This document shows, piece after piece, positions 1 to 6,798 of a stretch of DNA of 64,000 bases (position 1 is the first letter of the stretch; each line of letters starts with the position of its first letter). The translations under genes were made by a program, and so were the position numbers. Below the pieces are notes generated by a model, which was given only the letters and a program-made list of their open reading frames with translations, did no database searches and was not told where the DNA came from. Where the stretch lies: the NCBI GenBank assembly GCA_029882975.1, contig JAOUJW010000005.1, positions 124,001 to 188,000 on the forward strand, read 5' to 3'. This DNA is from Gammaproteobacteria bacterium. Its GTDB lineage: Bacteria; Pseudomonadota; Gammaproteobacteria; SZUA-152.

Positions 1-527
1 CTTAACAAGCGCAAATCCGCTTCGACTATTGCGCGTATTCCCGGTCGGCGAATTTTAAGTACCACATCCTCGCCACCGGGTAATTGTGCTTCATATACCT
101 GGGCGATAGAACCGGCGGCCAAAGCCTCAGTATTGAGGTTTGTAAAAATGTTTTCGGGTTTATCCCCCAGGTCTTCTTCGATTTGGGGGCGGATTAGCTC
201 GAAATCCTGTGCCGGTACCGTATCTTGTAGTTTTTCAAACTCCCGGATCCAGTCCTGAGGAAAAATATCTACCCGAGTAGCTAATATCTGCCCCATTTTG
301 ATAAATGTAGGTCCCATTTCTTCACAGGCATGGCGAATCCTTTCCGCTGAGTGCATGCGGGCAATATTTTCCGCGTCTTTCCAACGCAGAACTTTACCTG
401 CCTGTTCCAACATACGCCCCATCCCCAGTCTTTGCACAACATCCCCGAATCCATATCGGATAAGTACCGAAGCGATTTCGTGCAAGCGACCTATATCTCG
501 AGCGACTTTTAGCGTTTCCCACAACAT
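1..527 (-). CDS. UbiB/AarF (ABC1) family kinase-like protein, N-terminal part
   Basis: N-terminal 175 residues only; the gene runs off the left edge of the window. ABC1/UbiB proteins are atypical kinase-fold ATPases that support ubiquinone biosynthesis or lipid homeostasis at the membrane. The family KxGQ motif is seen as KMGQ at residues 77-80, and the alanine-rich nucleotide loop as AAGSIAQ at about 137-143, followed by VVLKIRRP with the expected ATP-binding lysine. The start is the ATG at 525-527, 21 bases after the stop of the upstream helical protein; no clear ribosome binding site is seen, which fits translational coupling. The catalytic C-terminal half is not visible, so whether it is UbiB itself or an AarF paralogue cannot be settled. 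The neighbours are not ubi genes, which favours a paralogue. Confidence 0.88.
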   Translation of the reverse strand, partial: MLWETLKVARDIGRLHEIASVLIRYGFGDVVQRLGMGRMLEQAGKVLRWKDAENIARMHSAERIRHACEEMGPTFIKMGQILATRVDIFPQDWIREFEKLQDTVPAQDFELIRPQIEEDLGDKPENIFTNLNTEALAAGSIAQVYEAQLPGGEDVVLKIRRPGIRAIVEADLRLL

Positions 528-548
528 AGCGGAATATCAGTGCCCAGG

Positions 549-1199
549 TCAGGACTTTGGTTGATCGTCGTTGGATTTCAATTTATCCGATAGTGCTTGT
601 AGAAAACCGCTGGCTGCCTGGGCCACGTCTGCTGAAAAGGATTTGGCTGCGTCACTTACTGCAGTGACTCCGGCTTCACTGACATTGAGAATTTTTTGTT
701 TAAGCTCAGCAATGTCGTCACTGGTTCGTTTCCCCACTGCGGTTCCCGTATTTTTTGCATGAGTTGCCAAGTCCTGAATGGTTTCTTGTAATAACGATTT
801 ACCCGTTTTGGCGGCCTCCTCCAGTGTCTCTATAAACATTTCCTCAAGACTGTGTAATTGATCCAGTGTGTGTTTAAAATCTTCTTCTTTATAGTCCTTT
901 ACCCGGGCTACGGTTTCCTCTATAGCCAACTTGGTGGCCTGAGCGCTTTTTTCCAAAGCCGCATCCAAGCCTGCAGCCACATCGTCCATGGATTTCTTAA
1001 CGTCAGCGGTATCAACATCCAAACCGGTTTTTGCACCATCCACCACCGCCTTGGCTACAGCTTTGACTCTGTCCATATCCAGGGTGCGGTTGCTTAAAGC
1101 TTCCAGGGTAATATCCCGGATTTCATCTCGAACGTTCCCGCCTTTTTTCACTGCCTCTTCTGCGGCGGCTTTTACGGATTCGGTGTTTTCATCATTCAT
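549..1199 (-). CDS. Helical phasin-like protein (DUF6781-like)
   Basis: A 216-residue soluble protein rich in Ala, Lys, Glu and Asp, with no signal peptide or membrane segment. It is almost wholly predicted helix with long amphipathic stretches, for example residues 80-130, reminiscent of phasins and of the DUF6781 family. It lies between the patatin gene upstream (2132-1269) and the UbiB-like gene downstream (21-base gap), so the three probably form one transcript. A ribosome binding site AAGGAG precedes the ATG at 1199. Phasins coat polyhydroxyalkanoate granules, but no PHA synthase gene is in the window, so a granule role is only a guess. The family name is given from memory of composition and context, not from a search. 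Confidence 0.7.
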   Translation of the reverse strand: MNDENTESVKAAAEEAVKKGGNVRDEIRDITLEALSNRTLDMDRVKAVAKAVVDGAKTGLDVDTADVKKSMDDVAAGLDAALEKSAQATKLAIEETVARVKDYKEEDFKHTLDQLHSLEEMFIETLEEAAKTGKSLLQETIQDLATHAKNTGTAVGKRTSDDIAELKQKILNVSEAGVTAVSDAAKSFSADVAQAASGFLQALSDKLKSNDDQPKS

Positions 1200-1268
1200 A
1201 ACAACTCCTTACAAGGCCCGTTTTTTCTGTTCTTCATGTCAATTCTAGTCTTTCTATTACCATATGCA

Positions 1269-2132
1269 TTATTTCAGCGAAGAAAAAGCTTTTTTTGTCG
1301 AGGTATAGCCTAACTGGATCAATTCGTTTGCGCGGTCAAATTCGTAAAATGAACAGGTATTGGCGGGAATGGTGACAGTAATATCCGGTGTGTACGCTGC
1401 TAATTGCAACCGGGTGATTCTTGCCTGCATAGTTTCCATGGAGCGGAGCATAATTCCATAAAACGACAAACTGGTGTCTGAACGGGCAATACCAACTGAT
1501 GTTTTGGGCCAGAATTGACGGACGAATTCCTGATATCCGTTTCTGCTTTCGTTGATCGCAGGTGTAATGTGTCGGTGGTACCTGCCGTTCAAGTCCACCG
1601 CCACCGTTAAGTCGGTAGTATCTTTGAGCGTAGGCGCTATTGGCACCGGGTTTACCAAGCTACCATCCAGGAATTGTTGGCCCAAATAGTTATGTGGTGC
1701 AAATATCGTGGGGATAGAGATGGATGCTCGAATGGCATCAAACAACGGTCCGCTATTTAACCAAACTTCCTTTTGTGATTGCAGATTTGTCGCAACCGCA
1801 GTGAACGATAAGGGTAAAGATTCTATGTTTCGATCCCCGATCATTTCTTTGAGCAAGCTAATTATCTTTTCCCCCTTGAAGAGACCCTGTCGCCGAAATG
1901 ACAAGTCGAGTAATCGCAGAATGTCGATTTTTTCAAGGTTGGTGACCCATTGAGCATAGACATCCAGCGCTCCGGCCGCGTAAATCCCTCCTACAAGAGC
2001 GCCAATAGAGGTGCCCGAAATGGACCGGATCACATATCCTTGCTCGATGAGCCATTGAATGACTCCTATATGGGCCAGTCCCCGAGCCCCTCCACTACCT
2101 AATACCAGCGAGATTGTTTTTGGTGACGCCAC
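1269..2132 (-). CDS. Patatin-like phospholipase (RssA/YchK type)
   Basis: A 287-residue bacterial patatin. The oxyanion-hole glycine loop is GSGGARG at residues 12-18, the nucleophile elbow is GTSIG with Ser42, and the dyad aspartate is Asp156 in DGS. These are the Ser-Asp dyad residues of patatin lipases that hydrolyse acyl esters of phospholipids. There is no signal peptide and it is likely cytosolic or membrane-peripheral. Length matches the small RssA-type family. It is first in a likely three-gene minus-strand unit with the helical protein and the UbiB-like gene. All catalytic residues are present, so it is probably active; the substrate is unknown. Confidence 0.9.
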   Translation of the reverse strand: MASPKTISLVLGSGGARGLAHIGVIQWLIEQGYVIRSISGTSIGALVGGIYAAGALDVYAQWVTNLEKIDILRLLDLSFRRQGLFKGEKIISLLKEMIGDRNIESLPLSFTAVATNLQSQKEVWLNSGPLFDAIRASISIPTIFAPHNYLGQQFLDGSLVNPVPIAPTLKDTTDLTVAVDLNGRYHRHITPAINESRNGYQEFVRQFWPKTSVGIARSDTSLSFYGIMLRSMETMQARITRLQLAAYTPDITVTIPANTCSFYEFDRANELIQLGYTSTKKAFSSLK

Positions 2133-2248
2133 TGAAGCCCGCCCTCCTCCTTATAAGTATAACGTGCCCTTGGGAGGATGTTAGAATAAGTAAATATTAC
2201 ATATTTATCTATATGATATGTTATATAGTTAAAGTGATATGTTCTCAT

Positions 2249-2274
2249 GGAAACGGGCTTCGGTGCCCGTTTCC
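2249..2274. terminator. UUCG-loop hairpin between patatin and Spy-like genes
   Basis: A perfect 10-bp inverted repeat (arms 2249-2258 and 2265-2274) with loop TTCGGT. It lies 44 bases beyond the stop of the Spy-like gene on the minus strand and upstream of the patatin gene. There is no T-run on either side, so it is a weak intrinsic terminator at best; an mRNA-stabilising stem is equally possible. Confidence 0.5.
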
Positions 2275-2279
2275 ACTAC

Positions 2280-2320
2280 TGTGTTTCAATTAATGTGTTT
2301 CAATTACTGTGTTTCAATTA
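2280..2320. repeat. Three tandem copies of a 14-bp unit
   Basis: The core TGTGTTTCAATTA occurs three times at exact 14-base spacing (2280, 2294, 2308). The last copy supplies the stop codon of the Spy-like gene on the minus strand, and each copy carries the same TAA. It looks like a small slippage expansion at the end of the gene. Confidence 0.85.
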
Positions 2321-2764
2321 AAAACGATGATGTCTTTCTTTGTGCTCCTGAATTTTTTCCCGCAACGATTGCTGCTGTTTCGGATTGAGGCTGTCATAGA
2401 AGTTACCCAGAGCCGTTATGACAGCCGGAGCATTGTCGTTCACATAGCGGGTTTTTTGATTGACCAAATCCAGAGCTGTTCCTTGATTGAAGGTCGGTTC
2501 CTTTATCAAAGACATTACTTTATCCATGTGCGCCACTTTATCTCCATGTAGATCATAATGTACACGTAGTATTTCGTCCTTTAGCTGGTTTAACTGGATC
2601 TGCTGTTGCTGATTCAGTTCCAGTTTGTCATTAAGCTTTTCCACTACCGCATTGGCGTGTTGCTCTGGTGTTTGTCCATGTTTATGCATGACGCCGGCTA
2701 CGACTGCGCCTGATAATGATACAAAAGCGACAAGGCCTAATATGAGTTTATGAGATCGTTGCAT
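2318..2764 (-). CDS. Periplasmic Spy/CpxP-like LTxxQ protein
   Basis: 148 residues from the ATG at 2764, chosen over the longer frame (to 2830) because AGGAGA stands 7 bases before it and an N-terminal signal peptide then begins at once (MQRSHKLILGLVAF). The mature protein is helical and rich in Gln and His. LTxxQ-like repeats are visible as LELNQQQQIQL and LNPKQQQSL, typical of Spy/CpxP and of metal-responsive periplasmic relatives. Spy-type proteins are envelope chaperones or negative modulators of stress kinases. It ends in HKERHHRF, a His-rich tail that might bind metal. No Cpx pair is adjacent, so the stress it serves is not shown. Confidence 0.75.
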   Translation of the reverse strand: MQRSHKLILGLVAFVSLSGAVVAGVMHKHGQTPEQHANAVVEKLNDKLELNQQQQIQLNQLKDEILRVHYDLHGDKVAHMDKVMSLIKEPTFNQGTALDLVNQKTRYVNDNAPAVITALGNFYDSLNPKQQQSLREKIQEHKERHHRF

Positions 2765-2903
2765 AGCTATTCTCCTGTTTAGTTTTAGCCAAAATGGCAT
2801 AGATGTAGAATAGCTATTTATCGGTTGCATAGCCTTTCAGGGCAGTAACGTTGTGTAACGACATGTAACAGTGATTTTCAATGTTTAAGGGGTTTACAAA
2901 AGA

Positions 2904-3224
2904 CTATGCAAACCCAACACCCGCTTTGAGCAGTTTCTCCAAAACGGCAATAGCTTGACTGGTTTTTTTTATGGTGTCCGCAATTTTTTCCACGTCTTTC
3001 TTGGATTTCTTGGCGGAATTTGCCGCCCCTTCCAGTGCTATAATGGCTGTTTCAAAATTCCGGTTGATTATTTCCCGTTCTTTCTCTACCACGGTCTCCA
3101 GCATATCATACAGTATTTGGGCTTTTTCCCGAATTTGGTTTTTTTCGTGTTCGGGAATATTTGTATTCAACAGTGGATGCAACTGATCTATGGCGTCAAT
3201 AAGGGACTGTCTCAATGCGTTCAT
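2904..3224 (-). CDS. Small helical protein of unknown function
   Basis: 106 residues, no signal peptide, almost all predicted helix with heptad-like charge pattern around residues 45-100. It follows the lipoprotein gene at 4197-3286 on the same strand after a 61-base gap, so co-transcription is likely. I do not recognise a family. The end is hydrophobic (AVLEKLLKAGVGFA), which could be an amphipathic membrane anchor. Confidence 0.6.
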   Translation of the reverse strand: MNALRQSLIDAIDQLHPLLNTNIPEHEKNQIREKAQILYDMLETVVEKEREIINRNFETAIIALEGAANSAKKSKKDVEKIADTIKKTSQAIAVLEKLLKAGVGFA

Positions 3225-3285
3225 TGCAAAAGCCTCAAATGGATATTACTAATCACGGTTGTTACCGGTAAATTAGTCGTGGATC

Positions 3286-4197
3286 TCACGGGTCATAATT
3301 CAAACCTTTATAGTGAATGCGTAAATGATCTCCCAAACTTCTCATTGTCCCCACTTCCTGGGCCAGACGAGCACTGGAAAACTGATCCTGTAACACCGTA
3401 TCAGCCATGACTTGATGGGCGGTTTTAACTTTTTCAGTTGCAGTTTTGGCATCTTGGAATAAACTCGGCAACTTTTCTATATCAACGGAATAAAGACTGA
3501 TGGTTTTTAGTGCCGCCACCTTTTTATCCAAACTATAACGTTGATAGGATTTTTTATAAGCCTCTATGCGTTCGCGCATCATTCGGTCCAGGTTAATCCT
3601 GACCAAATCCATATCATTGCCGATATTGGCAATGATTGCATCGCACAATTTCTGCACGTGGGGATTGGCTTCAAGTATAATGGCTTTCATTGCCTCACGT
3701 CGTTTGGCTTCAATTAGAGATAATCCGATAGCATCGAATAAGGTAGCGATGGCCGCATAATTTTCCTGTTTTATTCCCAAGTCTTTACCTGTTATTTCGT
3801 TATACTGCGTCGACATGCGATTCAATGCGCTGTACAGTTTTTGGCTCGCCAAGTCCACTTGGGGACGATAGTCTGCGCTACTCAACATTCCCAAGGCTTC
3901 CATATATGTTTGTACCGCATGGATGGCCTTTAGTAGCGGGGATTTTTCTTTATCAATATAGATGCCACGCACGTTTGAAAATTGTTCGACGGACAGGGTA
4001 TTAACACGATCCGGTGGCAAGGTCGCAAGCGCATACAATTTTCGATTAATGGTGGACTCATTTACCGAGTTCAACACCTTTTGAGTCATTTCGATTAAGC
4101 GGGCGCTGGAATCTGAAAATGCCTTTATGTGGTTGGCGGAAGGCGTGGCACATGCGTTGAGGAGCATGGGCAACAAGCACAGCAGATATACTCGCAT
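3286..4197 (-). CDS. Unknown lipoprotein, mostly helical
   Basis: 303 residues. A short signal ends in a lipobox, LLNAC at residues 12-16, so Cys16 should be lipidated. The rest is predicted alpha-helix with no recognised motif. The start ATG at 4197 follows AAGGAAACGCC, a good ribosome binding site. The gene is followed by the 106-residue helical protein. Residue 17 onward (ATPSANH) lacks Asp at +2, so outer-membrane sorting is expected if Lol rules apply. Function unknown. Confidence 0.7.
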   Translation of the reverse strand: MRVYLLCLLPMLLNACATPSANHIKAFSDSSARLIEMTQKVLNSVNESTINRKLYALATLPPDRVNTLSVEQFSNVRGIYIDKEKSPLLKAIHAVQTYMEALGMLSSADYRPQVDLASQKLYSALNRMSTQYNEITGKDLGIKQENYAAIATLFDAIGLSLIEAKRREAMKAIILEANPHVQKLCDAIIANIGNDMDLVRINLDRMMRERIEAYKKSYQRYSLDKKVAALKTISLYSVDIEKLPSLFQDAKTATEKVKTAHQVMADTVLQDQFSSARLAQEVGTMRSLGDHLRIHYKGLNYDP

Positions 4198-4503
4198 GGC
4201 GTTTCCTTGTTCCTTATCCTTTTGTTTTATATAGTTTAATTACAGATAGATAAATGTAAAATTGTGAAAAGGAGTGGCTGTTACCTTAGCATAGTGTAAG
4301 CTACAAAACACCATCGTCTTATATCTTATAGTGGCCCTGGAGGTAGACTTTGGTAACTGTAGATGGGTTGGCATCCTCTCATTCCTCCTCCCGGGATTTT
4401 CCCCAACTGCGGTTTGAATTTGTAACAGGTAAATATTTCACATGAATCCCAATCGTACATCGGGTAAAATTTGTACTCTTTGCATCAAAAATAACAATGA
4501 CGT
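4198..4503. other. Divergent intergenic region, 306 bp
   Basis: Lies between the divergently transcribed lipoprotein (minus) and ketosynthase-like gene (plus), so it should hold both promoters. I see no clear sigma-70 pair, no strong hairpin and no supported small gene. Confidence 0.5.
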
Positions 4504-5649
4504 ATGAGTAATTCAGAGCCAAAATTGGCAATAACGGCAATGGGCATGGCCACTTCCCTAGGTAGTGCAGATATGGGAAGTCGTGCTGCTCGAGCCGGCT
4601 TAAGCTTAATTCAGGAATTGCCAATTGCGGTGGAAAACCACGGTGTTTTGGCGAAAGCTTATCCAAACAGCGCGACAAAGGGTCACCCTTACCATAACTA
4701 CACGAACGGTAAAACCGGCCTGGACCGACTGCTCTGCCTGGGACAAGCCGCTTTTGAAGATATGCTGGAATCAGCAAAAGGGCTCCGGGACCTGAGCAAA
4801 ACCGCCTTGATTATCAATCTCAGTGATGGATTTCATAGTACGATTTGTGAACTCTTGGCTGTGGAGAATCAAGAAAACCCTACAATTGACCCGAAACAGT
4901 CTAAACTGGCGCAGCAGCAAGCAAGTTGCCAACAAGAATTAATAGCTCAATTATTATCCAATTTTCCCGGCGCCTCGCCGTTTTTCAGCACCATCGGTTT
5001 TGGTGGTAAACCCGGTATAGTGAATTCCCTGATGCTGGCTCAAAATCTATTGCAACAGGGCCAAGTGGATTCGTGCATTATCGGAGCAATTGAATCCTGT
5101 TTGGAACCCGATTATTTACAGGACTGTAATCAGCTGGAAATTCTAAAAACCGATTTGTTTTCTGACGGTTTTATTCCCGGTGAAGCCGCCGCCTTTTTGT
5201 TGTTGGAAAATAATTCATCCCTTACCCAACGACCGGTTTTAGCAACGGTAGACAGTTATCAACTATCCCAGTGTGCTTCACAACGTTTTGTACAAGAAGA
5301 CAGCGCCGTGGATCAGGCTCAGGCACTGACAGATTCCTTGAGTGCTTGTCTAACGGAATCCCTTCCAGCCGATATGGTTCTGTATTGCGATTTCAGCGGT
5401 GAAAAAGACCGAGCAAAAACTTGGTCCTATAGCCAAACCCGCATGAGCCAACTGCTGCAGCAACACCCCATCAGGAAATCCTTGTATCCGGCAATAAATT
5501 TTGGTGAAGTGGGTGCCCCATTTGCGTATGTGGCAACTATAATGGCTTGCCATGCTTTTGACAAAGGCTACGCAGACAGCGACACTGCTGTAATTTGGAC
5601 ATTATCGGATAATGGTGTCAGTGGCTCGCTGGTATTGAAAAAACCCTGA
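4504..5649 (+). CDS. Beta-ketoacyl-synthase-fold protein without catalytic residues
   Basis: 381 residues with the thiolase-like fold of ketoacyl synthases. The C-terminal part of the N domain is recognisable as DGFIPGEAAAFLLLE (about residues 220-234), matching the DGFxxGEGAG signature of KAS enzymes. Where KAS enzymes carry the nucleophile in ACSS, this protein has GFGGKPG (residues 165-171, no Cys). Where they carry the second active-site His in KSxxGHxxGA, it has NFGEVGA with Glu335. It is therefore very unlikely to condense acyl chains and may bind a partner or an acyl-ACP. No ACP, reductase or dehydratase gene is adjacent. Similar orphan KAS-like proteins are known near type VI secretion and polyketide-like loci, but none is here. 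No obvious ribosome binding site precedes the ATG. Confidence 0.7.
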   Translation: MSNSEPKLAITAMGMATSLGSADMGSRAARAGLSLIQELPIAVENHGVLAKAYPNSATKGHPYHNYTNGKTGLDRLLCLGQAAFEDMLESAKGLRDLSKTALIINLSDGFHSTICELLAVENQENPTIDPKQSKLAQQQASCQQELIAQLLSNFPGASPFFSTIGFGGKPGIVNSLMLAQNLLQQGQVDSCIIGAIESCLEPDYLQDCNQLEILKTDLFSDGFIPGEAAAFLLLENNSSLTQRPVLATVDSYQLSQCASQRFVQEDSAVDQAQALTDSLSACLTESLPADMVLYCDFSGEKDRAKTWSYSQTRMSQLLQQHPIRKSLYPAINFGEVGAPFAYVATIMACHAFDKGYADSDTAVIWTLSDNGVSGSLVLKKP

Positions 5650-5666
5650 CAAGCGTGCAAACCGGT

Positions 5667-5789
5667 TTAGTTGAGTAACAACACCGCTACGACTAGAAGT
5701 GTGGACGTGAGTAAACCCACCCCCATCCCTGCTGCCAGTCCCAATGCGGTGTCGCGTAAAATACAATATGTTGCCAATTGCCTCTTCAT
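5667..5789 (-). CDS. Small single-pass membrane protein, 40 residues
   Basis: Forty residues beginning MKRQLATYCILRDTALG and ending in a hydrophobic segment (about residues 16-39) that would span the membrane once. A very good ribosome binding site, CCAGGAGAAAACA, stands directly before the ATG at 5789, which is the main reason to accept it. It is divergent from the PdsR-like regulator and convergent with the ketosynthase-like gene (stop 17 bases away). I know no family. It might be an accessory membrane peptide of the adjacent signalling system. Confidence 0.55.
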   Translation of the reverse strand: MKRQLATYCILRDTALGLAAGMGVGLLTSTLLVVAVLLLN

Positions 5790-5856
5790 TGTTTTCTCCT
5801 GGATGGTGTTCCAGCGTGCCATCCGTGGCTTCCCGTTTTCCTTGTTTGCGCCGGAT

Positions 5857-5918
5857 AAAGGGACAGAAAACCAAAGAAGTCCGCTGGAATCCGTTTCAGT
5901 TCGGTTTTTCTGTCCTTT
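5857..5918. repeat. Inverted repeat upstream of pdsR-like gene
   Basis: Imperfect 16-bp arms at 5857-5872 and 5903-5918, AAAGGGACAGAAAACC against GGTTTTTCTGTCCTTT, separated by 30 bases. It lies in the 313-bp gap between the small membrane protein and the response regulator. It may be a dimeric regulator site or a stem in a leader transcript. Apart from a TATAAT at 6015-6020 with no convincing -35 partner, I see nothing else in this gap. Confidence 0.5.
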
Positions 5919-6102
5919 GAGTCTATTAAAGCTGTTAAAAATGACACTACAAGGGGACCGTGCTGACCAATCCCGGCTCAATTCTGACGAAATCTGATAA
6001 TTTTATAATTGGGCTATAATTCAAAAGCTTATATGCTATTGTTAGTACGGGTGGCAGGCCCGTTTGTAATGCCCGTTTTGGATTGTTTTGAAGGAGATTA
6101 AT

Positions 6103-6792
6103 ATGGCCAAACGCATTGCCATTGTAGAAGACGAACCGGCGATTCGCGAAAACTACGCCGATGCCTTGCGCAAACAGGGGTACGAAGTGGAAATGCTGGG
6201 CAACCGGGAGCAAGCCTTAAAGGCCTTCAAGCGTCAATTACCGGATTTGGTGCTCTTGGACATCGGTCTGGAAGATGAAATTGATGGCGGTTTCGAGGTA
6301 TGCCGGGTGCTACGAAGCATTTCCAAAACCTTGCCCATTATTTTTCTCACCGCCAGAGACAGTGATTTAGACGCTATTTCGGGATTACGTTTGGGGGCGG
6401 ATGATTATTTAACCAAAGATATAAGTATCCCCAATTTGTGTGCTCGTATCTCAGCTTTTTTTCGACGGGTGGCGGCTTCTCAAGAACCGCCGGAGAGCGA
6501 AAACATCCTTGAACGGGGACCTTTGTCTCTGGATATGAACCGTTTTGCAGTGACTTGGAATAAAAGTCCCATCGATTTAACTTTAACCGAGTTCTGGTTG
6601 GTACATACTTTAGCTTTACGTCCCGGGCATGTGAAAAATCGCGAGCAATTAATGCAGGACGCTAAGATTGTAGTAGATGATGCCACGATCACTTCGCACA
6701 TTAAACGCATTCGCAACAAATTCATTGCCGTGGATAAATCCTTCGACTGTATCGATACGGTATACGGTATGGGTTATCGTTGGGTTGAATAA
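6103..6792 (+). CDS. pdsR: Response regulator of dedicated-sortase type (PdsR-like)
   Basis: 229 residues: receiver domain (about 4-120) with phospho-acceptor Asp53 and acidic pocket Glu9-Asp10, then a winged-helix DNA-binding domain (about 140-228) of OmpR type. The start at 6103 is chosen because GAAGGAG lies 6-12 bases before it; an in-frame TTG at 6088 would bury that site. Sequence features (an EDEIDGG insertion after the aspartate, ending in YGMGYRWVE) match my recollection of the proteobacterial dedicated sortase system regulator. The cognate kinase gene starts 6 bases downstream. In known systems this pair sits beside a class-specific sortase and its VIT/VWA substrate, neither of which is present here. 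Confidence 0.75.
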   Translation: MAKRIAIVEDEPAIRENYADALRKQGYEVEMLGNREQALKAFKRQLPDLVLLDIGLEDEIDGGFEVCRVLRSISKTLPIIFLTARDSDLDAISGLRLGADDYLTKDISIPNLCARISAFFRRVAASQEPPESENILERGPLSLDMNRFAVTWNKSPIDLTLTEFWLVHTLALRPGHVKNREQLMQDAKIVVDDATITSHIKRIRNKFIAVDKSFDCIDTVYGMGYRWVE

Positions 6793-6798
6793 ACGTCA

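Noticed and set aside
4379-4777. 132-residue minus-strand frame
   Set aside because: It overlaps the 5' part of the ketosynthase-like gene antisense, has no family features and no ribosome binding site.
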